DNA of 35,411 bases from an uncultured Pelagibacteraceae bacterium. GTDB lineage: Bacteria; Pseudomonadota; Alphaproteobacteria; Pelagibacterales; Pelagibacteraceae. The position numbers were made by a program, and so were the translations under genes. The notes under the pieces were generated by a model. That model had not been told where the DNA came from, ran no database searches, and saw only the letters and a list, made by a program, of their open reading frames with translations. Location of the stretch: assembly GCA_902596515.1 (NCBI GenBank), contig CACJUF010000014.1, forward strand, positions 1 through 35,411, read 5' to 3'. The first letter of the stretch is position 1; every line of letters begins with the position of its first letter. Below are positions 23,991 to 32,263 of the stretch, piece by piece.

Positions 23991-25387
23991 CCTTCTTTAT
24001 TATATAAAATAATATTTTTTAATTTATTTATATTATCATTCATGTCTGGACTTTTTTCTTTTAATTTTTCTATTGTTTTCACAGAATGAATTATGGTCGT
24101 ATGATCTCGATTTGAAAATTCTCGTCCAATTTCTGGTAATGATTTTGTGGTTAAAATTTTAGTTAGGTAAATAGCTGTCTGTCTTGGTCTTACTAAATAT
24201 CTCGATCTTCTTGAGGATAACATCTCATTTTTACTAATTTTGAAAAATTTGCAGACAATTGTTTGTATTGCGTCTATTGTTACATTATTTTCTGTTAAAT
24301 TTAATAAATCTTTCAAAATAATTTTTGTCTCAGATAGACTCGGAAGTTTGTTATAAATCCTAGAAAACGAAACTATACGATTTATTGCTCCAACTAATTC
24401 CCTTACATTAGTGGTGATTTTATTACTTATAAAATCTTGAATTTCATCTGTAACATTTACTTTGTCAGCGTATAGAGTGGTTAGTTCATTTATCTTGTGA
24501 TCGATGATCTTTCTTCTTAAATCATACTCAGGTTTTTGAATATCTACAACTAGACCTCCAGAGAATCTTGATTTAATTCTCTCTTGAATTCTAGACAGCT
24601 TATTAGGTGGTCTATCAGCTGAAACAATTATTTGTGACTCTTTATCTAAAAGTGCATTAAAAGTATGAAAGAACTCCTCCTGCATAGCTTCTTTGCCATT
24701 CATGAACTGAATATCATCTATTAATAAAACATCTGTATTTCTAAAATACTCTTTAAATTTAACCATATCGTTAGATTTAATTGATTTTACAAATTGATAC
24801 ATGAAACGTTCAGCTGAAATAAACATCACTTTTTTATTCTTACTCATTTCGTAGCCTATAGAATTAAGAAGATGAGTTTTACCTAAACCTACACCCCCGT
24901 ATATATAAAGCGGATTATAATAGGAAATATTCTCAGATACCTTTAAAGAAGCCTCAAAAGCTATTTTATTGCTTGAGCCAGTTAAAAAATTTTCAAATCT
25001 TTTATTGGGATCTATTCGACTATATTGTAAATGAGAGTCTTTTATAAATGAGACTTTTTCAGTTTTGTCTGTTTGATTAAATTCTTTAAATTTTTCACTT
25101 TTATTATTCTTTTTCTCTATAATCTTAAATTCTATCCTTATAATTTGTTTTTTATGTTTTCTGATAGTTTGTAAAATTTGATCTAAATATCTAGATGTAA
25201 TCCAATCACGTATAAACCTCGTTGGGACAGTTAATAGTATATAATTATTAAACTCCTCATATAAATCAATTTTTTTTATCCAACTTTCATAAACTTCTAT
25301 TCCCAATTTAAGTTTTAATTCAGACTGAATTAATTTCCAATCAAGATTAATTTTATCAAAATTTTTGTTTGTGTGCGTATTGTTCAT
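23987..25387 (-). CDS. dnaA: Chromosomal replication initiator DnaA
   Basis: 466 aa. The four-domain layout is visible: domain I to about residue 90 (WKLIQSELKLKLG); a charged linker; the AAA+ domain with Walker A GGVGLGKT at 164-171, Walker B VLLIDDIQF and sensor region; and domain IV with the DNA-binding signature FSNRDHTTIIHSVKTI near the end. It binds DnaA boxes and melts the origin. In the 272-bp region upstream I find no canonical TTATCCACA box, so the origin is probably elsewhere. The mRNA leader just before the ATG can form two small hairpins. Confidence 0.97.
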   Translation of the reverse strand: MNNTHTNKNFDKINLDWKLIQSELKLKLGIEVYESWIKKIDLYEEFNNYILLTVPTRFIRDWITSRYLDQILQTIRKHKKQIIRIEFKIIEKKNNKSEKFKEFNQTDKTEKVSFIKDSHLQYSRIDPNKRFENFLTGSSNKIAFEASLKVSENISYYNPLYIYGGVGLGKTHLLNSIGYEMSKNKKVMFISAERFMYQFVKSIKSNDMVKFKEYFRNTDVLLIDDIQFMNGKEAMQEEFFHTFNALLDKESQIIVSADRPPNKLSRIQERIKSRFSGGLVVDIQKPEYDLRRKIIDHKINELTTLYADKVNVTDEIQDFISNKITTNVRELVGAINRIVSFSRIYNKLPSLSETKIILKDLLNLTENNVTIDAIQTIVCKFFKISKNEMLSSRRSRYLVRPRQTAIYLTKILTTKSLPEIGREFSNRDHTTIIHSVKTIEKLKEKSPDMNDNINKLKNIILYNKEG

Positions 25388-25659
25388 TTTTTTGGAGAGA
25401 CTCCAGTTACATCAATAATGATGGTTATTGCAACAAATTATTTTACTAAACTGAAAATAAATAAAATCTGGGATTGTGTAAAAAATTTTTTTTAAAAATT
25501 TCTTTGACAAATTTTTTTTTTATGTATTGAAAAAATAAATAAAATTTATAATTGAATTAAATATAATATTTTTTTACTAATTCTAAATATTGTAATTTAA
25601 GATTAACACAACATATATAAAGCGTATTCTTTAAGTTGAATCAACTTGAGGTATAGAAA
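25388..25659 (-). promoter_or_regulatory. dnaA upstream region: A/T tracts and two leader hairpins
   Basis: Longest gene-free stretch of the window. On the dnaA strand, CATCA/TGATG (25423-25410) and TGGAG/CTCCA (25405-25393) form two consecutive 5-bp hairpins with 4- and 3-nt loops, ending 5 nt before the ATG. Farther out lie long alternating A and T runs (25481-25530) that could bend DNA, and a perfect palindrome AAGTTGA, A, TCAACTT (25633-25647) just after rpsT. The best promoter I can find is TTGTGT with TATTTA at 16 bp, which is weak. TGTGTAAAA at 25475 matches the reversed DnaA box at 7 of 9 positions. Confidence 0.4.
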
Positions 25660-25920
25660 TTATAAGGAACTTATTTTTTTGGTAATTCTAGATACGTTCC
25701 TAGATGCATTTTGTTTTTTTATTATTCCAGTTTTAGCAATCTTCATTAACTCAGAATTCAACTTAGGTAAGAACTTTAAAGCTTCTGATTTTTTTTTATT
25801 TTCAATCAGAACGTTCATCTTTTTTAATGCAATTTTGTATCTACTTTTTCTCGCTTTGTTTACCGCGGTCTGTTTAGATATTCGTCTAATTCTTTTAATT
25901 GCTGATTTTGTATTAGCCAT
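25660..25920 (-). CDS. rpsT: 30S ribosomal protein S20
   Basis: 86 aa, very basic and helical. The start MANTKSAIKRIRRISKQTA is the S20 signature, and the length is normal. S20 binds the 5' domain of 16S rRNA early in assembly. The gene stands between mutM and dnaA on the same strand. No Shine-Dalgarno precedes the ATG; a well-matched promoter just upstream would leave a leader of only about 5 nt, which suggests leaderless or near-leaderless translation. Confidence 0.96.
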   Translation of the reverse strand: MANTKSAIKRIRRISKQTAVNKARKSRYKIALKKMNVLIENKKKSEALKFLPKLNSELMKIAKTGIIKKQNASRNVSRITKKISSL

Positions 25921-25931
25921 AATTTTGCAGG

Positions 25932-25960
25932 GGTATAACCGCTTAAATAGGCCCGGTCAA
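25932..25960 (-). promoter_or_regulatory. Promoter of rpsT
   Basis: Reverse-strand TTGACC (25960-25955), 17 bp, then TATACC (25937-25932). The spacing is ideal and the spacer is locally G/C-rich in an A/T-rich genome. The predicted start near 25925 is only about 5 nt before the rpsT ATG. Confidence 0.65.
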
Positions 25961-25971
25961 TAATATATTTG

Positions 25972-26835
25972 TTACTTTTGACATATTTCACAAAAAAATG
26001 TTGACCTATTTGATTGAGTTATTTTATTAATTGTTCCAGAACAACTAGATCTTTTACATTTTAGTTTATCTCTACCATAAACCTTAAACTCTTTTTGAAA
26101 ATTACCTTGATCGCCTTTTGTATTTTTAAAGTCTCTTATGGTTGATCCACCTTTTATTATAGCATTTTGTAAAATTTTTCTTGAATTTATAACTATATTT
26201 TTACATTGATTTTTTTTCAAATATTTAGCTGATAACGAAGGATTAATTTTCGATAAATACAAAATTTCGCTTGCGTAAATATTTCCAATTCCAGATACGA
26301 AATTTTGATCTAATAAAAAATTTTTTATATTCTTGTCTTTTTTTTTGAAATAATTAATCAAATACTTTGAATTAAATTTTTTATCAAAAGGTTCTGGCCC
26401 AAAATTTTGAAACTTTTTTTTTAAACTATTAAAATCATCTAAAAATTGAAAGTAACCAAATCTTCTTGGATCATTATAAATTACCTTCATATACTTAAAA
26501 AAAAATTCTACATGATTATGATTTTTAGGCAAATTTGGTGAATTATAAAAACTTGTGTTGGTGGGTAGATTTTTTTTTTTATTTTTAATAATATGAATTG
26601 TTCCTGACATTCCTAAGTGGACTATACAAAAACTTTTATTTTCCAGCTCAATAATCAAATATTTTGAGAATCTTTTGATATTTGAAATAAATTTATTTTT
26701 CAGCTTTTTTTCAAAGGAGGTTTTCAATTTAAATCTTAAGTTTCTGTTTCTAACCAAAACTTTATTGATTTTTTTACCCTTTATATTTTTTAATAAAGAT
26801 TGTCGGACTATTTCTACTTCTGGTAATTCTGGCAT
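25972..26835 (-). CDS. mutM: Formamidopyrimidine-DNA glycosylase (Fpg/MutM)
   Basis: 287 aa. It removes 8-oxoguanine and other oxidised purines and nicks the strand. The N-terminus MPELPEVEIVRQSL exposes the catalytic Pro2 and Glu3. FCIVHLGMSG and DPRRFGYFQF are conserved domain-1 motifs, and FVSGIGNIYASEILY is the helix-two-turn-helix. The C-terminal zinc finger is KCKRSSCSGTI ... FFCEICQ, with a C-x4-C first pair, which I recall from other alphaproteobacterial Fpg proteins. It is divergent from ubiE across 33 bp and upstream of rpsT. Confidence 0.95.
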   Translation of the reverse strand: MPELPEVEIVRQSLLKNIKGKKINKVLVRNRNLRFKLKTSFEKKLKNKFISNIKRFSKYLIIELENKSFCIVHLGMSGTIHIIKNKKKNLPTNTSFYNSPNLPKNHNHVEFFFKYMKVIYNDPRRFGYFQFLDDFNSLKKKFQNFGPEPFDKKFNSKYLINYFKKKDKNIKNFLLDQNFVSGIGNIYASEILYLSKINPSLSAKYLKKNQCKNIVINSRKILQNAIIKGGSTIRDFKNTKGDQGNFQKEFKVYGRDKLKCKRSSCSGTINKITQSNRSTFFCEICQK

Positions 26836-26868
26836 TTACTATTATATTAAATGAATAATTAATTAAAA

Positions 26869-27573
26869 ATGCAACAACATCTTCAAAATAAAAAAGGGTT
26901 AGTTCAGGGTGTATTTGATCAAGTTTTTGATAGATATGATTTAATGAATGATTTTATGTCATTTGGAATACATAGACTGTGGAAAAAAAACTTAATCAAT
27001 ATGATGGGACCATCGAAAAATAAAAGCTTGATTGATGTTGCTTGTGGTACTGGGGATATAGGTAAACTTTATTTAGATAACACAGATATTAACAATTATA
27101 TTACTTGTATAGATCCAAATAAAGGAATGGTGGCTAAAGGAAAAGAGAAGCTTAAAAATTATAAAAATGTAAAATGGATAATATCCAGTGCAGAAAAACT
27201 TCCTCTTAAAAGTAATTCATTTGATTTTTATACTATTAGTTTTGGATTAAGAAATACAAAGGATTTGGATAAATCTCTATCAGAAGCGTATAGAGTTTTA
27301 AAAAAAGGTGGAAGATTTTTTTGTTTAGAATTTTCCAAAATACAGAATAATAATTTAGAATTTATCTATAAAAAATATTCTAAATTAATTCCTTTAATTG
27401 GTAAATACGTTGTTGGACAAAGAGAACCCTATGATTATCTAATCGAAAGTATTGATAATTTTGTCAATCAAGAAGAGCTTTTAGAATATATGAAAACGAA
27501 TAAATTTCAAAAATGCAATTACAGGAACTTCTCCAATGGAATAATATCTATACATAGTGGTTGGAAAGTTTAA
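26869..27573 (+). CDS. ubiE: Ubiquinone/menaquinone C-methyltransferase
   Basis: 234 aa. It is an SAM-dependent methyltransferase that adds the ring C-methyl group in ubiquinone synthesis. The UbiE N-terminal signature VFDQVFDRYDLMNDFMSFG is followed by LWKKNLINMM, the SAM motif LIDVACGTGDIGKLYL and the family motif ISFGLRNTKDLDKSLSEAYR; VLKKGGRFFCLEFSK follows. Its stop shares one base with the ubiB start (TAATG). It heads a long + strand operon of ubiE, ubiB, coaBC, dut, E1-like and SH3 genes. Confidence 0.96.
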   Translation: MQQHLQNKKGLVQGVFDQVFDRYDLMNDFMSFGIHRLWKKNLINMMGPSKNKSLIDVACGTGDIGKLYLDNTDINNYITCIDPNKGMVAKGKEKLKNYKNVKWIISSAEKLPLKSNSFDFYTISFGLRNTKDLDKSLSEAYRVLKKGGRFFCLEFSKIQNNNLEFIYKKYSKLIPLIGKYVVGQREPYDYLIESIDNFVNQEELLEYMKTNKFQKCNYRNFSNGIISIHSGWKV

Positions 27574-29138
27574 TGATAAAAAAATTTATTACTTTATTTA
27601 AACTTGGACGAAAAATAGCTAGTTCAGATATATTAGAGATAATCTCAAAATTTCAAAAGCCACCACTAGCAATAACATTGCTATTTAAATTTTTAGCAAT
27701 ATCTTTTTCACCTAAAAAAAAGGGTTCAATTAAAAGTGAGGGTGAGCGCTTATCGGATTCCTTAGAGTCTATGGGCACAACCTTTATAAAACTTGGACAA
27801 TTCTTAGCTACGCGGCCAGATATAATTGGAGAGAATCTCTCAAAACAACTAGAAAATCTTCAAGATAAGTTGCCACCGTTTCCAATAATACAAGCTCAAG
27901 AAATCATAAAAAATGATTTAGGACAGGAAACATATAATTCAATTATAAATTTAAGTGAGCCAATTGCAGCAGCTTCAATAGCTCAAGTCCATAAAGCTCA
28001 AATCAACGACAACGGGACTATCAAGGATGTTGCTATAAAAATTTTACGTCCAAACATAAAGAAAATTTTTAATGATGAGATTGATGCAATTATGCTTTTT
28101 GCTTTTTTAATGGAGTCATTTATTAAAAAGACAAAAAGGTTAAAATTGGTCGAAGTAGTTTTTTTACTTAAAGAAATAACAAATTTAGAAATGGATTTAA
28201 GATTTGAAGCAGCTGCAGCTAATGAATACGCAGAAAATACTAAAAATGATGTTGGGTTTAGAGTTCCAGAAATTTATTGGAATTTTACAAGTGAAAGTGT
28301 AATGACATTAGATTGGGTTGACGGAATTTCTATTAGGGAAACTGAGGAGCTAAAAAAAAGAAATTTAAATACTGAAAAAATCGCAAACGACATTATTCAA
28401 AATTTTCTAAGACATGCAGTGAGAGATGGTTTTTTTCACGCTGATATGCATCAAGGAAATATATTTATAGATAATAATGGTCATATAGTTCCAATTGATT
28501 TTGGAATAATGGGTAGACTTGATAAAATGAGTAAAAGATTTTTGGCAGAAATATTATTTGGTTTTATTCAAAGAGATTATCGTAAAGTAGCAGAAGTGCA
28601 TTTAGTTGCTGGACTGGTTCCTAAAGAGGTTCCAATTGATGACCTTGCTCAAGCCCTAAGATCAATTGGTGAACCAATTTTTGGTCAAACAGTAAAAGAT
28701 ATTTCTGGTGGAAAATTATTAAAACAATTATTTGATGTTACAGAAAAATTTAACATGCAAACACAACCCCAGCTTCTGATGCTCCAAAAAACAATGGTTG
28801 TTGTGGAGGGAGTAGCCAGAAAATTAAATCCAAATACAAACATTTGGACTACATCTAAACCTGTTCTAGAGAATTGGTTAAGAGAAACAAAAGATCCTAT
28901 GACCACAATCAATGAAACAATTCAAAGTACATCTGAAGTGATTAAAAGATTACCGGAATTTCCGGAAATAATGGACAAAGCTAATCAAGCTCTAACATAT
29001 TTAGCTAGCGGTCAAATTCCACAAAATTCAAACTCCTATACTGCTTTGAATACAAAAAAATCAGAAATGACTTCTTTTAGAAATCAATCTATTATTGGCT
29101 TTTTAGTCCTTGTAATTTTTGGTCTATTGGTATTTTAA
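27573..29138 (+). CDS. ubiB: UbiB/ADCK-family atypical kinase for ubiquinone synthesis
   Basis: 521 aa from the ATG at 27573. The KxGQ motif (FIKLGQFLATRPDI), the Ala-rich loop PIAAASIAQVHKAQ, VAIKILRP, HADMHQGNIF and IDFGIMGRL are all present; the Ala-rich loop replaces the Gly-rich loop of ordinary kinases. UbiB supports ubiquinone synthesis, probably through an ATPase activity at the membrane. A hydrophobic C-terminus (SIIGFLVLVIFGLLVF) forms a membrane anchor. An upstream in-frame TTG at 27561 would overlap ubiE by 13 nt and is less likely than this TAATG-coupled ATG. coaBC follows after 8 nt. Confidence 0.95.
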   Translation: MIKKFITLFKLGRKIASSDILEIISKFQKPPLAITLLFKFLAISFSPKKKGSIKSEGERLSDSLESMGTTFIKLGQFLATRPDIIGENLSKQLENLQDKLPPFPIIQAQEIIKNDLGQETYNSIINLSEPIAAASIAQVHKAQINDNGTIKDVAIKILRPNIKKIFNDEIDAIMLFAFLMESFIKKTKRLKLVEVVFLLKEITNLEMDLRFEAAAANEYAENTKNDVGFRVPEIYWNFTSESVMTLDWVDGISIRETEELKKRNLNTEKIANDIIQNFLRHAVRDGFFHADMHQGNIFIDNNGHIVPIDFGIMGRLDKMSKRFLAEILFGFIQRDYRKVAEVHLVAGLVPKEVPIDDLAQALRSIGEPIFGQTVKDISGGKLLKQLFDVTEKFNMQTQPQLLMLQKTMVVVEGVARKLNPNTNIWTTSKPVLENWLRETKDPMTTINETIQSTSEVIKRLPEFPEIMDKANQALTYLASGQIPQNSNSYTALNTKKSEMTSFRNQSIIGFLVLVIFGLLVF

Positions 29139-29146
29139 TTCACTCC

Positions 29147-30346
29147 ATGGGTAACTTGAATAATAAAAAAATCTTATTAATAATTTGTGGAGGTATAGCT
29201 GCATATAAAAGTCTTGAATTAATCAGACTTTTAAAAAAGGATGGTGTAATTATAAAAACAATTCTTACTAAAAGTGGTGCTGAATTTGTGACGCCTCTTT
29301 CAATTACTTCATTATCTCAATCTAAAGTTTATCAAGATCTTTTTAGTATAGAAAATGAGGTAGAAATGGACCATATTAGTCTTTCAAGATGGGCAGATCT
29401 CATTTTAATTGCCCCTGCAACAGCTAATACAATATCTAAACTTGCTAGTGGAAGTTCAGATGATTTAGCTTCAACTGTTGCTCTTGCTTCAAACAAAAAA
29501 ATTTTTATTGCTCCTGCAATGAATGTGAGGATGTGGGAACATCAATCTACTAAACAAAATATAAGAAAACTAAAAACCTACAACTATGAATTAATTGGCC
29601 CTGAAATTGGGGATATGGCATGTGGAGAATACGGTGAAGGTAAAATGTCGGAACCAAAAGAGATAATAGAAAAGCTTAAAATTTATTTCAAAAATTTAAA
29701 ACGAAAAAATAAATTAAAGGCAATTGTGACCGCAGGACCAACAAAAGAGTACATTGATCCAGTAAGATATATATCAAATAAATCAAGTGGTAAACAAGGC
29801 TATGAAATTGCGAAAGCATTATCAAAAAAGGGTTTTGAAACAACTTTAATTTCAGGACCAACAAACTTAGAAATAAATAATGATATCAATTTGATCAAAG
29901 TTGAAACCGCTGAAGAAATGTTTCAATCGACGCTTAAAAGTTTACCAGCCGAAGTTGCAATATTTTCAGCAGCAGTGTGTGATTATAAAGTGAAAGAAAT
30001 TTCTAAAACAAAAATAAAGAAACAGGATGAAATTAGTTTAGATTTGGAAAAAAATGTCGATATTCTTGATTATGTCTCTAATCATAACTCCTTAAGACCA
30101 AAACTTGTGGTAGGCTTCGCAGCTGAAACGAATGATTTAGAAAATTATGCTAATAAAAAACTAAGTGAAAAAAATTGTGACTGGATAGTTGCAAATGATG
30201 TATCAAATAAATCAATTGGTTTTGAATCAGATTTTAATGAAGTATCAATTCTTTATAAAAATAAAAAAATAGAAAGACTTAAATATAAATCTAAATCAGA
30301 AATTTCAGATGAATTAGTTGAAAAAATCATTGATCATTTAAACTAA
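29147..30346 (+). CDS. coaBC: Bifunctional phosphopantothenoylcysteine decarboxylase/synthetase
   Basis: 399 aa. CoaC, residues 1 to about 180, is an FMN flavoprotein: the start KKILLIICGGIAAYKSLELI, IAPATANTISKLASG with the nucleotide-binding region, PAMNVRMW and the substrate loop MACGEYGEGKM. CoaB is the C-terminal part, with VTAGPTKEYIDPVRYISNKS, AVCDYKV and GFAAETND. It makes 4'-phosphopantetheine on the way to CoA. The stop overlaps the dut ATG by one base (TAATG). Confidence 0.96.
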   Translation: MGNLNNKKILLIICGGIAAYKSLELIRLLKKDGVIIKTILTKSGAEFVTPLSITSLSQSKVYQDLFSIENEVEMDHISLSRWADLILIAPATANTISKLASGSSDDLASTVALASNKKIFIAPAMNVRMWEHQSTKQNIRKLKTYNYELIGPEIGDMACGEYGEGKMSEPKEIIEKLKIYFKNLKRKNKLKAIVTAGPTKEYIDPVRYISNKSSGKQGYEIAKALSKKGFETTLISGPTNLEINNDINLIKVETAEEMFQSTLKSLPAEVAIFSAAVCDYKVKEISKTKIKKQDEISLDLEKNVDILDYVSNHNSLRPKLVVGFAAETNDLENYANKKLSEKNCDWIVANDVSNKSIGFESDFNEVSILYKNKKIERLKYKSKSEISDELVEKIIDHLN

Positions 30347-30783
30347 TGATTAAAGTTCTAGTAAAAAAATTAAAACCTTCTGCAAAATTACCATCATATA
30401 AAACTGATGGCGCATCTGGCATGGATCTAATGGCATATATAGATAAATCAATTGAATTAAAGCCAGGAGAATCATGCCTAGTACCAACTGGATTATCAGT
30501 TGCATTTCCTAAAGAATATGAAATTCAAATAAGGCCAAGGTCAGGATTAGCGGCAAAAAGCAATATTAGTGTTTTAAATACACCTGGTACAATTGATAGT
30601 GATTATAGAGGAGAAATAAAAGTTATTTTATTTAATCATGGTAATGAAAGTTTTAGGATCAATAACAATGATAGAATTGCTCAAATGATTTTAACTCCAG
30701 TTATAAAAATGGATCTAGAAGAAACAAATGAACTTCCAGATTCAATAAGAGGAACAGGTGGTTTTGGTTCAACTGGTAAATGA
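30346..30783 (+). CDS. dut: dUTP diphosphatase
   Basis: 145 aa, the trimeric dUTPase length. It hydrolyses dUTP to dUMP and diphosphate, protecting DNA from uracil. The five motifs are visible in order: GASGMDLMA, RPRSGLAAK, LNTPGTIDSDYRGEIKV, NDRIAQMILTP and the C-terminal P-loop-like RGTGGFGSTG. The coaBC-dut order is conserved in many proteobacteria. The last four bases (ATGA) overlap the E1-like gene start. Confidence 0.97.
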   Translation: MIKVLVKKLKPSAKLPSYKTDGASGMDLMAYIDKSIELKPGESCLVPTGLSVAFPKEYEIQIRPRSGLAAKSNISVLNTPGTIDSDYRGEIKVILFNHGNESFRINNNDRIAQMILTPVIKMDLEETNELPDSIRGTGGFGSTGK

Positions 30784-31517
30784 GAGAAAATCTTAACAAA
30801 TCTCAAATTGAAAGATTCTCAAGACAATTAGTTTTAAAAAATATAGGTGCGAAAGGTCAAAAAAAAATTTTATCGTCTAAAATTTTAATCGTTGGTGTTG
30901 GAGGATTAGGTTGTCCTGCCGCAGAAAATCTAGTAAGAGCTGGTATTGGTACTATTGGTCTTGTTGATAATGATATCATTAATCTTTCTAATATACACAG
31001 ACAAAGCCTATTTACTTCTAAAGACATAAAAAAATCAAAAGTCGGTGTAGCCGCAAAAAAACTGAGGGAAATAAATCCATCTACTAAAATTAAAACTTAC
31101 AAATCAAGACTCAATAAAAATAATATCAAAAATATAATTAAAGATTATGAAATAATCATTGATGGTTCAGATAATTTTAAAACAAAATTTTTAATTAATG
31201 ATTTCTGTGTAAAGTTGAAAAAAAAATTGGTAACGGGAGCAATCAGTAAATTCGATGGTCATGTATTTACATTTGATTTTAACGATAAAAAAACAGCTTC
31301 TTTAAAAAATTTCTACCAAGAAAATGAAATTTCAGACAATGACCTAAATTGTGAATTTGAGGGAGTTCTTGGCACAACTGCATCAATTGTAGGAACAACT
31401 CAAGCAAATGAAGCCTTAAAAATGATTATGAAAATTGGGCAAACTTTGAAGAATCAAATATTAATTATTGATCTTTTAAATCTTAATTTTAGAAAAGTTA
31501 AATTTAATAGAAAATAG
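30780..31517 (+). CDS. ThiF/MoeB-family adenylating protein (E1-like), zinc cysteines absent
   Basis: 245 aa. The nucleotide motif VGVGGLGCPAAENLVRAGIG, IDGSDNFKTKFLIND and the Arg-containing LSNIHRQSLF loop place it in the ubiquitin-E1 superfamily, which adenylates the C-terminal Gly of MoaD/ThiS. The expected zinc cysteines are missing: the region before GVLGTTASIVG reads SDNDLNCEFEG with a single Cys instead of a CxxC pair further upstream, and the chain ends at LNLNFRKVKFNRK, before the usual second C-x2-C pair. The single Cys aligns with the reactive Cys184 region of ThiF. Whether it serves thiamine or molybdopterin cannot be decided; no thi or moa gene is nearby. Confidence 0.85.
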   Translation: MRENLNKSQIERFSRQLVLKNIGAKGQKKILSSKILIVGVGGLGCPAAENLVRAGIGTIGLVDNDIINLSNIHRQSLFTSKDIKKSKVGVAAKKLREINPSTKIKTYKSRLNKNNIKNIIKDYEIIIDGSDNFKTKFLINDFCVKLKKKLVTGAISKFDGHVFTFDFNDKKTASLKNFYQENEISDNDLNCEFEGVLGTTASIVGTTQANEALKMIMKIGQTLKNQILIIDLLNLNFRKVKFNRK

Positions 31518-31530
31518 ATACAACCTAATA

Positions 31531-31971
31531 ATGAAAAATTTATATTTTTTAATCTTACTCTGGATTTTTTTTCCATTAAATGTTTTTGCAAATGATACTT
31601 TTCTTTCATTAAAAAAAAATAAAGTAAATGTAAGATATGGTCCAGGGTTTGAGTATCCTATTAAATACATCTATAAAAAAGTTAATTTACCTATTAAGCA
31701 AATTGATAAGAAAGAAAATTTTAGAAGGATTATTGATCTCAAAAATAATAGTGGATGGATACATGTCTCTCAACTCAAAAAGGTAAATTCTTTAATACCA
31801 AATATCGATAAAATTTTGTTTAGCAAGCCAACGAATTTTTCAAAACCTTTAGCAAAAATAGAAAAGGGAAGAGTTTTGTTAATACAGAATTGTAATGATG
31901 ATTGGTGTAAGGTGAAAACTGGAAGCTTTAAGGGTTGGGTAAAAATAGAAAATTCCTGGGGTGTAAATTAA
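31531..31971 (+). CDS. Secreted bacterial SH3-domain protein
   Basis: 146 aa. A signal peptide (about residues 1-21, MKNLYFLILLWIFFPLNVFA) precedes two SH3-like repeats. The first contains KKNKVNVRYGPGFEYPIKYI and GWIHVSQL; the second contains LAKIEKGRVLLIQNCNDDWC and GWVKIENSWG. This matches the SH3-like family of alphaproteobacteria (DUF1058 type), probably periplasmic and associated with the cell wall; function unknown. It ends the ubiE operon; the gap to the E1-like gene is 13 nt. A candidate terminator follows. Confidence 0.85.
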   Translation: MKNLYFLILLWIFFPLNVFANDTFLSLKKNKVNVRYGPGFEYPIKYIYKKVNLPIKQIDKKENFRRIIDLKNNSGWIHVSQLKKVNSLIPNIDKILFSKPTNFSKPLAKIEKGRVLLIQNCNDDWCKVKTGSFKGWVKIENSWGVN

Positions 31972-31975
31972 TCTT

Positions 31976-31998
31976 AATCTACTCGGCTTAGATTTTTT
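31976..31998 (+). terminator. Terminator after the ubiE operon
   Basis: AATCTA, loop CTCGGCT, TAGATT, continuing into six T. The stem is short and A/T-rich, but the position 4 nt after the SH3 gene stop fits. Confidence 0.55.
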
Positions 31999-32007
31999 AA
32001 TGCTAAA

Positions 32008-32187
32008 CTACTTTTGTTGTTCGCAAACATCCTTGATTACAGGGGCATTTGCACAGTCTAAACATTTTGTTTTCTGAACAATACAACCATCATCAAGAAC
32101 TTCAACATCAACAATTTTATCACACTTGGAACAAGTTGAGGAAATTGTTAGTCCACATTTTTTACAGTTATAATTTTCTATTTGCAT
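32008..32187 (-). CDS. Small Cys-rich zinc-ribbon protein
   Basis: 59 aa from the ATG at 32187. Cysteine pairs CKKCG, CSKC and CLDC plus single Cys residues suggest one or two zinc sites; no membrane span. The start MQIENYNCKKCGLT is preferred because it puts the first knuckle near the N-terminus; an in-frame ATG at 32205 would add six residues. No Shine-Dalgarno is visible for either. I do not recognise its function. It is the last gene of the katG side, but has its own upstream region with Fur/Mur-like repeats, so it may be transcribed separately. Confidence 0.65.
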   Translation of the reverse strand: MQIENYNCKKCGLTISSTCSKCDKIVDVEVLDDGCIVQKTKCLDCANAPVIKDVCEQQK

Positions 32188-32233
32188 GGTGAAAAAATTA
32201 ATCATAAATAAATTTATTTCAATAATTATCCAT

Positions 32234-32252
32234 GCGAATGATTATTATTATC
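32234..32252 (-). promoter_or_regulatory. Fur/Mur-like box upstream of the zinc-ribbon gene
   Basis: The reverse strand reads GATAATAATAATCATTCGC. Compared with the classical 19-bp Fur box GATAATGATAATCATTATC, it matches 16 of 19 positions by eye. A further GATAAT lies nearby at 32230-32225. The site also overlaps -10-like GATAAT, as repressor sites often do. Which metal regulator would bind it in this lineage (Fur, Mur or Zur) is not determined by the sequence. Confidence 0.45.
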
Positions 32253-32263
32253 GAAACTTTTTT

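Noticed and set aside
25475..25483. DnaA-box-like TGTGTAAAA
   Set aside because: Two mismatches and no cluster, so not enough to call an origin.
25646..25963. 105-aa hydrophobic + strand ORF
   Set aside because: It is the antisense of rpsT; the Lys-rich codons of S20 read as Phe/Leu on the other strand, producing a false membrane protein.
27561..27572. TTG start for ubiB
   Set aside because: The ATG at 27573 overlaps the ubiE stop as TAATG, the coupling seen for other genes here, and no Shine-Dalgarno supports TTG.
32188..32205. Six-residue longer start for the zinc-ribbon protein
   Set aside because: No ribosome-binding site, and the shorter form begins close to the first zinc knuckle; left open rather than excluded.
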